This document shows positions 7,765-17,226 of a DNA stretch of 64,000 bases, one piece after another; position 1 is the first letter of the stretch; each line of letters opens with the position of its first letter. The notes under the pieces are model-generated. The model did no database searches and was not told the origin of the DNA. It was given only the letters and a program-made list of their open reading frames with translations. A program made the position numbers and the translations under genes. The stretch is from Paenibacillus anaericanus. GTDB taxonomy: Bacteria > Bacillota > Bacilli > Paenibacillales > Paenibacillaceae. The stretch covers positions 124,001 to 188,000 of the forward strand of contig NZ_RZNY01000003.1 in NCBI RefSeq assembly GCF_003994475.1. The letters run 5' to 3'.

Positions 7765-9096
7765 TTATTTAAGCGAAGGTTGCTTTGAAATCCGTTCTGG
7801 AATCAAGTCGCCTGCGATGATATCCTGTAGACTTTCTCTCTTGACGACGAGATCGCTAGTACCCTCATTAACGAATACAACAGCAGGACGAGGAATTCGG
7901 TTATAATTGCTCGCCATAGCATAATTGTATGCTCCAGTACAAGCAACAGCAAGTAGGTCACCACTGTTAGCCTTAGGAAGTTCTAAATCCCAAATGAGCA
8001 TATCACCACTTTCGCAGCATTTACCCGCAATTGAGACCGTTTCTTCGGCAGGATCATTAGCACGATTTGCTAGTGTTGCCTCATATTTGGAATCGTACAA
8101 TGCTGGACGAGGATTATCTGTCATGCCGCCATCCACAGCTACGTATTTACGCACACCTGGGATGTCCTTCATCGTACCGACCGTATATAAGGTCGTTCCG
8201 GCGTCCCCGACAATACTCCGGCCCGGTTCAACCCAGATCTCTGGTAGTTGAGCGTAGACATCGGCAAAATATGTCTTCACAGCATCCGTGATTGACTTAA
8301 CGTAATCGGATACTTTCAACGGCGTATCTTCAGCTGTATAACGGATGCCGAAACCTCCACCCAGATTCACTACTTTAAAGATAACATCTAGCTTTTGCTT
8401 CACTTCTCTCGAGAAGTCTGCAACTCGTTCGATTGCCAATTGAAATCCTTCAACCTCAAAGATTTGTGATCCAATATGAGAATGAAGACCAAGTAAATTC
8501 AAGTTCGAACATTCTGAAGCTAGCTGTACCGCTTCAAATGCCGATCCATTTGCGATATCAAAGCCGAACTTGGAATCTGTTTGCCCTGTAGAAATGTATT
8601 CATGTGTATGAGCCTCCACCCCAGGTGTAACACGCAGAAGAACATTGACGTTCATACCTTTATCCGCTGCGAGCGCCTGGAGCATGTGAAGCTCAGTAAA
8701 ATTATCTACTACAAAACAACCGATACCTGCTGATAAAGCCATTTCTAATTCGGCAAGTGTTTTGTTATTTCCATGAAAATGGATACGCTTTGCAGGGAAG
8801 CCAGCTTGAAGGGCTGTATAAAGCTCACCTTCTGAGACAACATCAAGGGATAGTCCCTCTTCTTCGACAAGTCGGCACATCGCCATTACACAGAAAGCTT
8901 TACTCGCAAAAGCAACCTGAAACGTCAGACCTGATTCTCTAAAAGCCCCCATATATTCGCGGCATCTTTGCCGAACAAGAGCTTCATCCATGATGTACAA
9001 CGGAGTGCCATAAGTTTCTTTCAATTCTACAGTGTCACAACCGCCAATTTCTAAATGAGCTTTTGCATTTATTTTGCTCGTACCGTGTAAATACAT
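7765..9096 (-). CDS. lysA: Diaminopimelate decarboxylase
   Basis: This 443-residue PLP enzyme decarboxylates meso-diaminopimelate to L-lysine, the last step of lysine synthesis. The PLP lysine is K66 in VAFASKAF. HSHIGSQIF and the PLP-phosphate loop GGGFG are present, and the second-subunit motif is CCESGDML. ATG 9096 has GTGGAGG about 9 nt upstream. The position between spoVAF and ppiB is the same as in B. subtilis. Diaminopimelate is consumed in spore cortex and cell wall synthesis, so its linkage to spore genes is conserved. No lysine riboswitch is seen upstream. Confidence 0.97.
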   Translation of the reverse strand: MYLHGTSKINAKAHLEIGGCDTVELKETYGTPLYIMDEALVRQRCREYMGAFRESGLTFQVAFASKAFCVMAMCRLVEEEGLSLDVVSEGELYTALQAGFPAKRIHFHGNNKTLAELEMALSAGIGCFVVDNFTELHMLQALAADKGMNVNVLLRVTPGVEAHTHEYISTGQTDSKFGFDIANGSAFEAVQLASECSNLNLLGLHSHIGSQIFEVEGFQLAIERVADFSREVKQKLDVIFKVVNLGGGFGIRYTAEDTPLKVSDYVKSITDAVKTYFADVYAQLPEIWVEPGRSIVGDAGTTLYTVGTMKDIPGVRKYVAVDGGMTDNPRPALYDSKYEATLANRANDPAEETVSIAGKCCESGDMLIWDLELPKANSGDLLAVACTGAYNYAMASNYNRIPRPAVVFVNEGTSDLVVKRESLQDIIAGDLIPERISKQPSLK

Positions 9097-9207
9097 CTAT
9101 GCAGGCCTCCACTTTCAATTTTTACACCAGTATAGCAAACAACTAGCAAACTGAAAAATGGATTTTTGTGAATATCATTTGTATTCTTTGTAGGACGGCC
9201 TGTTTAT

Positions 9208-10791
9208 CTACTCATCAGTTGGCATTCTCGTATTGTCTCTTGTCTTATTTATTGACGGTCTGAGCTTAGAAGTTAAGACCGGTACACGTACCAGAACAGC
9301 CGCCATTGCTTTTGCATTAAACGGAATAAACGGCCACATATACGAAGAATTGTAGGAGCGTCGTAACGTAAGGAACACAATCCATGCAGTAACACCTACA
9401 ATAAAGCCAGATGCACCAAATATGGCGACCGCAACGAGTAGTATAAGCCGTACGATTCGATTAGCTAAACCCAGCTCATAACTCGGTGTTGCAAACATAC
9501 CGATTGCTGCCACGGCCATATACAACACAACCTCATTAACGAACAGCCCCGTCTTTACTGCAATATCGCCGATCATGATAGCTGCGATCAAACCCATCGC
9601 CGAAGCTAGCGGTGTCGGGGTATGTACTGCAGCCATTCTTAGAAGATCTACGCCAATCTCTACAAATATAAACTGAGCGATCAGCGGGATATTTCCCTGT
9701 TCTTGTGGACCAATAAATGCTAGAGCAGCCGGCTTCAATTCGGGATGAACAACTATTAACAGCCAGATCGGGAGTAGAAATAGGGAAGCAAATATGCCGA
9801 AGAAACGAACCCATCGCAGATAAGTTCCCATAAAGGCTGTTTGTCTATTTTCTTCGGCATGTTGGCATAGATCAAAGAAGGTAGTCGGGAGAATAATGAC
9901 ACTCGGTGAGGTGTCTACAAAAATAACCACGCGTCCTTCCATCATATGTGACGCCACGACATCAGGACGCTCAGAGTAACGTACGAGGGGATAAGGATTC
10001 CAACCTTTATGAAGGATTGCCTCTTCCAGTTGCTTGTCCGCTAGTGGGATCCCGTCGATATTCACTTCCTCAATCTTCTTCCGTACGTCATCCACCAAAT
10101 TTTTATCTACAATATCATCGATATAGGAAAGAACAACATCCGTCCGCGTACGACGTCCAACAGTCATGGCTTCAAATTTAACGCCTGGATCCCGTAGTCG
10201 CCGTCTTACAAGTGTCACGTTGGATAGTAAAGTCTCCGTGAATCCATCTCTTGCCCCTCGAACAACCCTTTCTAGCGAAGGTTCTTCTGGACTCCGTGAT
10301 GGGAAAGAGCGGGTATCCATAACGATTGCTGCCTGTACTCCTTCGATGAACAGTGCACTCATTCCCGTCATTACCTTGTTTACAGCCTCACTTAATTTCT
10401 CAAAGGTCATCACTTGAATATGAGGAATATACAAATCAAGTAGTCTTTGGAGTGCATCTTTAGACAGACTGTCCGGCTCCAAATACGTTAGTCTTTTAAG
10501 TACATCCTGCATTATTTCATCTTTAGCAAATCCACTAATGTAGAATAGCGCTGTTTTTCTGCCCCCAAACGTCATCTCACGGAATTCAATATCAAAGCTT
10601 TCACCAAGTCCTATAACTTCCTTGAGCGTCTGCTTTGTAATCTCTAGCGAATCATTGATCTCGTCTGTTTTCTGCCAATATATAATGGACTCTTCTATAG
10701 AGTCGGATTCCTCATTCTCTTTCTTACGCCGCATCGCATCACTATCAACATTATGTAGCCCTTTCTCATCATTCGCGGTTGTCCGTCCCAT
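9208..10791 (-). CDS. spoVAF: Stage V sporulation protein AF (GerA family)
   Basis: This 527-residue protein resembles the A subunits of spore germinant receptors. It has a long soluble N-terminal domain (about 1-310) with DTRSFPSRSPEEPSLERVVRG near residues 158-178, then about five membrane helices between 325 and 495, and a basic C-terminal tail. SpoVAF works in the spore inner membrane; work in B. subtilis links it to ion movement that amplifies germination. The start at 10791 has GGGAGG 9 nt upstream. It follows spoVAB by only 22 nt, with none of spoVAC, spoVAD, spoVAEb or spoVAEa between them, unlike B. subtilis. Confidence 0.92.
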   Translation of the reverse strand: MGRTTANDEKGLHNVDSDAMRRKKENEESDSIEESIIYWQKTDEINDSLEITKQTLKEVIGLGESFDIEFREMTFGGRKTALFYISGFAKDEIMQDVLKRLTYLEPDSLSKDALQRLLDLYIPHIQVMTFEKLSEAVNKVMTGMSALFIEGVQAAIVMDTRSFPSRSPEEPSLERVVRGARDGFTETLLSNVTLVRRRLRDPGVKFEAMTVGRRTRTDVVLSYIDDIVDKNLVDDVRKKIEEVNIDGIPLADKQLEEAILHKGWNPYPLVRYSERPDVVASHMMEGRVVIFVDTSPSVIILPTTFFDLCQHAEENRQTAFMGTYLRWVRFFGIFASLFLLPIWLLIVVHPELKPAALAFIGPQEQGNIPLIAQFIFVEIGVDLLRMAAVHTPTPLASAMGLIAAIMIGDIAVKTGLFVNEVVLYMAVAAIGMFATPSYELGLANRIVRLILLVAVAIFGASGFIVGVTAWIVFLTLRRSYNSSYMWPFIPFNAKAMAAVLVRVPVLTSKLRPSINKTRDNTRMPTDE

Positions 10792-10813
10792 TTACTCATT
10801 CCTCCCTAACGAT

Positions 10814-11239
10814 TTATGACCTGTAGATAAACCATTCAAAAAATGAACCCGCTACCTTACCACATACCATCGCAAGCAGTAAACCTAACAAATAACGCTG
10901 CATTCGCAATCTTTTGGCCAGAATCGGAAGAACGTTAAGCACTTCTGTAAGTGCAGCAGCAAGCATCCCAACAAATATCCCATTAAGTAATCCGACAATC
11001 CCGCTCCCAATCCATGGGCCAGAAATATGCCAATTCCAGAAATCGCCTACTGTTCCAATAAACGAGCCACATACCATCGCACCTTCGTACCAGTGAACTT
11101 TTTTATACGTTCTAGTAACTTGAGCCAGCCTCGGAATTACATCCAGAACGATAAACAACGCTATCACACCACCGCCTACGGCAACGCCCCCCGCTAATCC
11201 AAGAAAAATAGAAACTAGACCCGATACTAAGGGGGTCAA
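10814..11239 (-). CDS. spoVAB: Stage V sporulation protein AB
   Basis: This 141-residue membrane protein has the same length as the B. subtilis protein. It shows about four hydrophobic segments (near 5-30, 50-70, 78-100, 118-137). The motif YKKVHWYEGAMVCGSFIGT is typical of SpoVAB. Its role in the forespore membrane is not well defined; it is encoded with the dipicolinate channel genes in B. subtilis but is not itself a core channel subunit. The start is TTG 11239, which overlaps the spoVAA stop by 4 nt and has GGGAG upstream. This gives tight translational coupling. Confidence 0.9.
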   Translation of the reverse strand: MTPLVSGLVSIFLGLAGGVAVGGGVIALFIVLDVIPRLAQVTRTYKKVHWYEGAMVCGSFIGTVGDFWNWHISGPWIGSGIVGLLNGIFVGMLAAALTEVLNVLPILAKRLRMQRYLLGLLLAMVCGKVAGSFFEWFIYRS

Positions 11240-11877
11240 GGAGCTTTCTCCCGTACGGAATCATTCGGCATTTTCTTGTACTCCTCAGCTATGATGTAAT
11301 GATTCAAGTTCTCCTGATATAGAAACATTTCTACTTCAAGCGGGGTAGGTTCATCATTCCAATTTTTTTTGAATAAATGGTTAAAGAAAACAATCATCCC
11401 GAGTCCGAGTCCCATGGAATAAGCCGCCTGGAACAAGTAAGGATGCTCGTCTCGTTCCCCCGTGATCATTTCAACGATACGGACTTGTACCTCAGGCATA
11501 CTGACATCTGCGTGAAAGTTCATAATCGTTAGTGCAGCACCGAAGAACAATAGTAACCAGACGAGCACAAATAGGATTGGAGATGGTTTCTTCTCTTTGC
11601 TAACTAGTTCGACTAACACATGCGGCTCACCGACAAATTCGACCTGAATTTCAGGAAACTGTTCTCTGATGACTCTAATGACATGCAACATATCAATAAC
11701 GATCAAATTTCCATCACGACTCTCTGGCCGAACAAGAACCAGACTCAGCAATTTTGCCTCCTGATCTGGTTCAGCTAACACGCGGGCAACGTCCCCCAGT
11801 TTAATCGGAGATCCTGGAGGGAGTCCTACCTGTTTACGAAGACGTAAATATATAATAGAGGCGGGTTTTATCCCCAT
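11236..11877 (-). CDS. spoVAA: Stage V sporulation protein AA
   Basis: This 213-residue protein has a soluble N-terminal domain (1-100) followed by two membrane segments (about 101-122 and 152-172). It fits SpoVAA by length, by its opening MGIKPASIIYLRLRK and by its neighbours. The start is ATG 11877, with AAGGGG 8 nt upstream; the in-frame GTG at 11886 is inside the site. It is the first gene of a spoVAA-spoVAB-spoVAF operon with a sigma-G-like promoter, and a terminator separates it from sigF. Confidence 0.88.
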   Translation of the reverse strand: MGIKPASIIYLRLRKQVGLPPGSPIKLGDVARVLAEPDQEAKLLSLVLVRPESRDGNLIVIDMLHVIRVIREQFPEIQVEFVGEPHVLVELVSKEKKPSPILFVLVWLLLFFGAALTIMNFHADVSMPEVQVRIVEMITGERDEHPYLFQAAYSMGLGLGMIVFFNHLFKKNWNDEPTPLEVEMFLYQENLNHYIIAEEYKKMPNDSVREKAP

Positions 11878-11908
11878 TAAATTCACCCCTTAACTGCCGT
11901 ATTGTGCA

Positions 11909-11939
11909 TAGTATGCCAAGACATACTCATTTTTACTCT
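11909..11939 (-). promoter_or_regulatory. Sigma-G-type promoter of spoVAA-AB-AF
   Basis: On the minus strand CATACTA (11909-11915), a perfect sigma-G -10, lies 18 bp after AGAGTA (11934-11939), which matches four of six -35 positions. Expression would be late in the forespore, as known for spoVA in B. subtilis. Confidence 0.6.
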
Positions 11940-11964
11940 GTCCCACTGACTCACTGACATAACA

Positions 11965-12006
11965 AAAAAACGGCTCCTCGGAAAAGTCCCTGAAGAAGCC
12001 GTTTTT
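11965..12006 (-). terminator. Intrinsic terminator after sigF
   Basis: AAAAAACGGCTTCTTC pairs with GAGGAGCCGTTTTTTT on the minus strand. It ends the dacF/spoIIA transcript before spoVAA. Confidence 0.88.
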
Positions 12007-12022
12007 TAATGTTATGCATTGA

Positions 12023-12778
12023 TTATTGAGCGATCTGGTCACGAATGCTTTGCAATATTTTTTTCTCCAACCGGGACACTTGTACTTGAGATATCCCAAG
12101 CCGTGTCGCAACTTCAGACTGGGTCTGATCGCGATAGTATCGCAAATACACGATAAGCCTCTCACGTTCATTCAAACCATCAATCGCTTCATGTAGAGCG
12201 AGCTTATCAAACCATCGTTCTTGAGACTCATCGGCAATTTGATCCATTAGCGTGATGGGATCTCCATCATTCTCGAATACTGTTTCGTGAATGGAAGCTG
12301 GTGGTTTATTCGCTTCTTGAGCAAAAACCACTTCTTCAGGGGATACCCCGAGTGCTTCAGCGACCTCTTTTATCGTTGGAAGTCGATTCAAATGCTTAGA
12401 TAACTCATCTTTCATTTTGCGAACTTTATTCGCCATCTCCTTGAGAGAGCGGCTAACTTTGAGAGTTCCATCATCACGTAAAAAACGTTGAATCTCTCCG
12501 ATAATCATGGGTACCGCATACGTAGAAAACTTCACATCATAACTAAGATCAAATTTATCAACCGACTTTAATAGACCGATACAACCGATTTGAAACAAAT
12601 CATCTGGGTCGTATCCTCGATTCATAAACCGCTGCACTACAGACCAGACCAGCCGAATATTACTATTAACCAGCCGATCCCTTGCTCCGTTATCGCCAGA
12701 CTGGCTTAGAGCAATCAACCGCTTCACTTCCGTGTCGTTTAGAAACTCTCGCGAGGTTTGCTTCACATCAGCATCCAT
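12023..12778 (-). CDS. sigF: RNA polymerase sigma-F factor
   Basis: This 251-residue sigma-70 family factor starts forespore-specific transcription. Region 2 contains GYDPDDLFQIGCIGLLKSVD and the DNA-melting stretch KFSTYAVPMIIGEIQRFLRDDG (about 55-102). Region 3 covers about 115-165, and region 4 ends with the helix-turn-helix SEVATRLGISQVQVSRLEKK (222-241). It is held inactive by SpoIIAB until SpoIIAA is dephosphorylated. Start 12778 follows the spoIIAB stop by 11 nt, and the operon order spoIIAA-spoIIAB-sigF is standard. Confidence 0.98.
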   Translation of the reverse strand: MDADVKQTSREFLNDTEVKRLIALSQSGDNGARDRLVNSNIRLVWSVVQRFMNRGYDPDDLFQIGCIGLLKSVDKFDLSYDVKFSTYAVPMIIGEIQRFLRDDGTLKVSRSLKEMANKVRKMKDELSKHLNRLPTIKEVAEALGVSPEEVVFAQEANKPPASIHETVFENDGDPITLMDQIADESQERWFDKLALHEAIDGLNERERLIVYLRYYRDQTQSEVATRLGISQVQVSRLEKKILQSIRDQIAQ

Positions 12779-12789
12779 AGACCCAACCC

Positions 12790-13242
12790 CTAATTGTATA
12801 AAGCTTTCTTGGATACAATCCGTTTCTTCATTCGAATGGAGGTACCACCACCGACCTCACTGACGACGTCGAACTCATCCATGAAATTCTCCATGATTGT
12901 GAAGCCCATACCCGAGCGTTCCAACTCAGGCTTTGACGTATAAAGTGGCTGTTTAGCCAACTCCAAATCCTCAATGCCTCGTCCCTTGTCTTCAATGATC
13001 AATGTAACCGTGTCGTCTTCGATACTTGCAGAAATGATCACGACACCTTCTGGATTACCATCATAGCCATGAATAATGGAATTCGTAACCGCCTCCGAAA
13101 CTACCGTCTTTAAATCAGTAATTTCATCCATAGTAGGGTCGAGTTGAGACACGAAAGCCGCTACGGTTACGCGGGCAAACGATTCATTCTCCGACCTCGC
13201 AGCAAAATGCAGCGACATAAAGTTACCTTCAGTTGAACTCAT
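12790..13242 (-). CDS. spoIIAB: Anti-sigma-F factor, serine kinase
   Basis: This 150-residue GHKL ATPase/kinase binds sigma-F and phosphorylates SpoIIAA. The N box is [14 protein letters not shown] (about 47-60), the G1 box DKGRGI (about 83-88) and the G2 box [11 protein letters not shown] (about 107-117). ATG 13242 overlaps the spoIIAA stop by 4 nt and has a strong GGAGG site. An internal ATG at residue 9 matches the B. subtilis start but has no comparable site. It acts in the predivisional cell and forespore. Confidence 0.97.
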   Translation of the reverse strand: MSSTEGNFMSLHFAARSENESFARVTVAAFVSQLDPTMDEITDLKTVVSEAVTNSIIHGYDGNPEGVVIISASIEDDTVTLIIEDKGRGIEDLELAKQPLYTSKPELERSGMGFTIMENFMDEFDVVSEVGGGTSIRMKKRIVSKKALYN

Positions 13243-13592
13243 AGCGCCACCTCCAAATCAGAGAGAGCCACTTCTTCGTTCTCGAATATGGACATAATCT
13301 TGAACAAACCTGACATATCAAACAGTCGGTACACCGACGGGTTGACGTCGCATAATACCATTCTGCCACCTCTCTGCTTGATCAACTTGTATCTCCCCAG
13401 AATAACTCCGAGCCCTGAACTATCCATAAACTGAAGTGATTTCAGGCTTAATACAAGATGACGGCAACCAGCACGACCAAGTTCTTCATCCATACGCATC
13501 CGTACATCATCCGCTGTATGGTGATCTAACTCTCCACTTAAACGTACAATTAACGTATCGCGGGTTCTTTCCATCTCCGCATGCAAATTCAC
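13239..13592 (-). CDS. spoIIAA: Anti-anti-sigma-F factor
   Basis: This 117-residue STAS-domain protein releases sigma-F by binding SpoIIAB when unphosphorylated. The phospho-serine motif [14 protein letters not shown] lies at 56-69, with the target serine among S58-S59, and [10 protein letters not shown] near 91 completes the fold. Length matches the B. subtilis protein. The start is GTG 13592, with GAGGAG about 9 nt upstream. A sigma-H-type promoter lies in the 88-nt gap from dacF. Confidence 0.97.
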   Translation of the reverse strand: MNLHAEMERTRDTLIVRLSGELDHHTADDVRMRMDEELGRAGCRHLVLSLKSLQFMDSSGLGVILGRYKLIKQRGGRMVLCDVNPSVYRLFDMSGLFKIMSIFENEEVALSDLEVAL

Positions 13593-13624
13593 GTCTGTTC
13601 ACTCTCCTCTCTGACATGAACACA

Positions 13625-13654
13625 CATTTCTACATGTAATTGATATAATCCTTC
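13625..13654 (-). promoter_or_regulatory. Sigma-H-type promoter of spoIIA
   Basis: GAAGGATTA (13646-13654) matches the sigma-H -35 RNAGGAWWW exactly. Twelve bp later, GTAGAAATG (13625-13633) matches most of the -10 RNNGAATWW. The position, just upstream of spoIIAA, is where B. subtilis has its Spo0A~P-dependent sigma-H promoter. Confidence 0.65.
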
Positions 13655-13680
13655 TCTGTGACAAAACTAGAAGAAAACTC

Positions 13681-14868
13681 CTATGAATCTACAAAAAACA
13701 AGTGTGATGCCGTTCGTTTAAACAATGTCCACCAACCTGCTTTATCAATCGCTGAGGGTGCTTTCAATTCAAACTCGGTTAATACCTTACCATCTTGGTA
13801 AACAACCAGCTTGCCAATTACCTGTCCTTCTTTCACAGGTGCACTGACCTTTTCAGGCACAACTACCTTCTGGGTGATTCCTTCCGCCGCTCCTTTTTTA
13901 ACAAGAACGCTCAGTTGACGTGGTGCAATTATTTCAAGTTGGGCTGTTTTACCCTTTTGCACCTTCACTTTGCTGACGACTTCACCCGCTTTATAAATTG
14001 GCTGTAATGAATATTGGGAGAATCCATAGTCAAACATGGCCGAAACTTCATTATTTCTAGTCTTTGTATTTGGTTCTCCAAGCACAACCGCGATTAACCT
14101 TAGCCCATCCCGTGTAGCGGTAGCTGACAAACAGAACTTCGCTTCGGATGTATACCCTGTCTTAAGACCATCTGCGCCGCTATAGAAACGGACTAACTTA
14201 TTGGTATTTACCAGCCAAAAGGGCTTTGCAGAATCTTTACGTAAATAATCCTGATAGGAACCTGTGTACTTTGTAATAATTGAATATTTGAGCAACTCTC
14301 GGCTCATAACAGCGATGTCATTAGCCGAACTATAATGATTCGTAACAGGTAAGCCATTGCAATTTTCGAAATGTGTATCCTTCATACCCAGTTGTTCTGC
14401 TCTTTGGTTCATCAGCTTTATAAAAGCCTTCTCCGATCCAGCGATTTTCTCGGCCAGAGCTACAGATGCATCATTACCTGATGCCATTGCTACCCCTTTT
14501 AACATATCGTCAACGGTCATCTCTTCCCCAGGTTCAAGGAAAATTTGTGAACCACCCATGGATGAGGCATATTCGCTCGCCCTAACTTTATCCGTTAATT
14601 TCAACGAACCTTTGTCAATGGCTTCCATAGTTAGGAGCATTGTCATGATCTTTGTAATACTAGCAGGTGGTAACTTCTCATGACTTTTCTTCTCGTAAAT
14701 CACGGTACCTGTGTCCGCATCCATCAAAATAGCAGAACGGGCACTCTCCGCAAGTACGGTACCATCATCGTCTTCATGAAGTCGGCTTTGTGCTGCGTTA
14801 CTAGATGCAGGATAGACCGAGACTACCAATATCAACGTGAGTATCCACGTCAACATTACCTTTTTCAT
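13681..14868 (-). CDS. dacF: D-alanyl-D-alanine carboxypeptidase DacF
   Basis: This 395-residue low-molecular-weight penicillin-binding protein has a signal peptide (about 1-25, ending near SNAA). The active-site motifs are S70-I-T-K73, S130-G-N132 and K236-T-G238. The C-terminal half is the beta-rich PBP5-like domain, and the tail may carry an amphipathic membrane anchor. DacF trims peptidoglycan peptides, and in B. subtilis it affects cortex cross-linking. Its position directly upstream of spoIIAA is conserved. ATG 14868 has AAGGGGG about 8 nt upstream. Confidence 0.93.
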   Translation of the reverse strand: MKKVMLTWILTLILVVSVYPASSNAAQSRLHEDDDGTVLAESARSAILMDADTGTVIYEKKSHEKLPPASITKIMTMLLTMEAIDKGSLKLTDKVRASEYASSMGGSQIFLEPGEEMTVDDMLKGVAMASGNDASVALAEKIAGSEKAFIKLMNQRAEQLGMKDTHFENCNGLPVTNHYSSANDIAVMSRELLKYSIITKYTGSYQDYLRKDSAKPFWLVNTNKLVRFYSGADGLKTGYTSEAKFCLSATATRDGLRLIAVVLGEPNTKTRNNEVSAMFDYGFSQYSLQPIYKAGEVVSKVKVQKGKTAQLEIIAPRQLSVLVKKGAAEGITQKVVVPEKVSAPVKEGQVIGKLVVYQDGKVLTEFELKAPSAIDKAGWWTLFKRTASHLFFVDS

Positions 14869-14946
14869 GATTAATCCCCCTTAGACATACATTTAATTCT
14901 GATAACCTAGTATCATCCATATCACGGTAAAATATTCCTTATAGCA

Positions 14947-15004
14947 CAAAAAAACCGTAGCATCTCCGGTAACCCTGATTCGGATTACTGAAAATGCTAC
15001 GGTT
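14947..15004 (-). terminator. Intrinsic terminator of the nucleoside operon
   Basis: AACCGTAGCAT and its exact complement (11 bp) enclose an inner CGGTAA-type hairpin and are followed by seven T residues on the minus strand. It lies after pdp. Confidence 0.9.
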
Positions 15005-15030
15005 CGCAGCAATTCAGGCTCTATCTCAAC

Positions 15031-16362
15031 CTAGAATCTCTTTATTCCTTCCGGTGTTACGAGAGCAAATACAAGGGGGCGTCTTTGCACTTTAACTGTA
15101 GAGATACCATATGCCTCTCTTACTCTATTCCCCGCTTCTACACACCCGGCCCTATGCACCTCATTCAGGTGCAGAACAGCTAATGTTTCACCTAAGGCCA
15201 CCGGATCACCGATCTTCTTGTGAAGGACTACACCTGCCGCTAGATCGATGATAGAATCCTTTGTCTCTCGTCCAGCGCCAAGTAACATTGCGGCAATTCC
15301 AATCTCCTCAGCTTGTATAGACTCCACAAAACCATCACTCGAAGATTTGACTTCGACAATAATTTCGGCCTGAGGGAGTAATTGTAGATCATGAATTTGA
15401 GTGATATCTCCACCTTGGGCTTGAACTAAGGCTTTTAACTTGTCCAGTGCTTCGCCACTGCTTAGCTTCTCCTGAAGGATCTTTCGCGCTTCAGCTTCCG
15501 ACTCTGCCTTTCCACCCAACACAAGCATATGCGAGGCTAATATCAGGCAAACCTCTTCTAAGTCTGCAGGGCCCTCACCCTTCAGAGTTGCTACAGCCTC
15601 TTTGATTTCTAGTGCATTACCAATGGCATATCCGAGCGGTTGATCCATATCACTGATTACCGCAACCGTGCTTCTTCCGACCTGTGTCCCTATATCGACC
15701 ATCGCTTTAGCAAGACGGATGGAATCATCCAACGTCTTCATAAAAGCTCCACTACCCGTTTTGACATCAAGAACGATTGCATCTGCACCCGCCGCAATTT
15801 TCTTGCTCATCACGGAACTAGCAATGAGTGGAATTGAATCCACCGTTGCTGTCACATCACGTAGACCGTACAGCTTCTTATCCGCAGGTGTCATGTTGCC
15901 GCTCTGACCCACAACAGCAAGTCCGATCTCATTCACTTGATTGAAGAACTGTTCTTTCCCAAGCTCCACAGAGAAGCCTGAGATGGCTTCTAGCTTGTCG
16001 ATTGTTCCACCAGTATGTCCTAGTCCACGACCAGACATTTTCGCCACTGGCACGCCAGCAGCGGCAACAAGTGGCCCAAGAACAATGGTTGTCTTATCGC
16101 CTACACCGCCTGTAGAGTGCTTATCGACCATAAGACCATGAATCGAACTAAGATCAACCATATCTCCTGAAGCAGCCATATGAAGCGTCAGATCAGCCGT
16201 TTCACGCGCACTCATACCTTGATAGTATACAGCCATGGCCCAAGCCGCCATTTGATAATCAGGAACATCACCTACACTGTAACCTTGAATCAAGAAGCCA
16301 ATCTCTTCGTTGCTAAGCTCCAAGCCATCTCTCTTTTTTCGAATCAGATCTACGGCTCTCAT
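15031..16362 (-). CDS. pdp: Pyrimidine-nucleoside phosphorylase
   Basis: This 443-residue enzyme phosphorolyses uridine, thymidine and deoxyuridine, feeding (deoxy)ribose 1-phosphate to DeoB. The family signature [18 protein letters not shown] lies near residues 107-124, the phosphate-contact [11 protein letters not shown] near 80, and [18 protein letters not shown] near 154. ATG 16362 gives the [10 protein letters not shown] start that aligns with B. subtilis Pdp and has an AAGGTGAT site; the upstream ATG and GTG sit on that site. It is last in the deoB-punA-pdp operon. Confidence 0.95.
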   Translation of the reverse strand: MRAVDLIRKKRDGLELSNEEIGFLIQGYSVGDVPDYQMAAWAMAVYYQGMSARETADLTLHMAASGDMVDLSSIHGLMVDKHSTGGVGDKTTIVLGPLVAAAGVPVAKMSGRGLGHTGGTIDKLEAISGFSVELGKEQFFNQVNEIGLAVVGQSGNMTPADKKLYGLRDVTATVDSIPLIASSVMSKKIAAGADAIVLDVKTGSGAFMKTLDDSIRLAKAMVDIGTQVGRSTVAVISDMDQPLGYAIGNALEIKEAVATLKGEGPADLEEVCLILASHMLVLGGKAESEAEARKILQEKLSSGEALDKLKALVQAQGGDITQIHDLQLLPQAEIIVEVKSSSDGFVESIQAEEIGIAAMLLGAGRETKDSIIDLAAGVVLHKKIGDPVALGETLAVLHLNEVHRAGCVEAGNRVREAYGISTVKVQRRPLVFALVTPEGIKRF

Positions 16363-16383
16363 CAGTTTCATCACCTTCCAGAT

Positions 16384-17208
16384 TTACAATTCAGGAATGA
16401 TTGACAGTACAAGACTTAGAAACTTCTCACGAACCCGCTCAGTTGTCTCCATCACTTCAACATGCGATAGCGGTTGATCAAGAATACCAGATGCCATATT
16501 ACTAATACAGGAAATACCGAGCACTTCGATTCCCGCATGTCTGGCTACAATAACTTCTGAAACGGTGGACATTCCAACTGCGTCCGCGCCTAGTGTACGA
16601 AGCATTACAATTTCAGCTGGCGTCTCATAAGTTGGACCAAGGAGTCCAGCATAAACACCTTCCTGAAGCTGTACACCCTGTTCTATGGCGACCCGCTTGG
16701 CTGTCTCGCGTAGTTTACGACTATAAGCCTGCGACATATCAGGGAACCTTGGACCCAGTTCATTGTCATTAGGTCCGATTAACGGATTCTTACCAGTCAT
16801 ATTGATATGGTCAGAAATCAGCATTAAATCCCCTGGTTCATAAGCAGTATTAACACCACCTGCAGCATTGGTTACGAGTAGTTTCGATACCCCAAGCTCC
16901 TTCATGACTCGAACGGGAAAGGCTGTCAGTTCTGGGCCGTAACCTTCGTACATATGAAAACGGCCTTTCATGAGTACAACGGGTACTCCTTGAAGTGAAC
17001 CAACTAGCAATTCGCCCGCATGTCCCTCAACAGTTGATTGTGGAAAATGAGGGATATCTTGATAAGCGATACTTACCGCTTCTTCAATATGCTCAGCTAG
17101 AACACCTAGACCAGACCCTAGGATAAGTCCAATCTCTGGGGATACTGGAGATTTTGATTTGATGTATTGTGCAGCTTCTCTGATCATGTCTTGCGTTAAA
17201 GTCGTCAT
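16384..17208 (-). CDS. punA: Purine-nucleoside phosphorylase (trimeric, PunA type)
   Basis: This 274-residue enzyme phosphorolyses guanosine, inosine and their deoxy forms. Motifs typical of the low-molecular-mass trimeric class are LILGSGLG near residue 30, the phosphate-binding HFPQSTVEGHAGELL near 60, and VTNAAGGVN near 112. EAIVxL-type contacts are replaced by AEIVMLRTLGADAVGMSTVSE near 198. ATG 17208 is preferred to the GTG at 17220, which overlaps the AGGAG site. It lies 18 nt after deoB. Confidence 0.94.
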   Translation of the reverse strand: MTTLTQDMIREAAQYIKSKSPVSPEIGLILGSGLGVLAEHIEEAVSIAYQDIPHFPQSTVEGHAGELLVGSLQGVPVVLMKGRFHMYEGYGPELTAFPVRVMKELGVSKLLVTNAAGGVNTAYEPGDLMLISDHINMTGKNPLIGPNDNELGPRFPDMSQAYSRKLRETAKRVAIEQGVQLQEGVYAGLLGPTYETPAEIVMLRTLGADAVGMSTVSEVIVARHAGIEVLGISCISNMASGILDQPLSHVEVMETTERVREKFLSLVLSIIPEL

Positions 17209-17226
17209 TATTACTTTCACTCCTAA

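Noticed and set aside
9097..9207. Terminator between spoVAF and lysA
   Set aside because: No stable hairpin with a T-run; the two genes may be co-transcribed.
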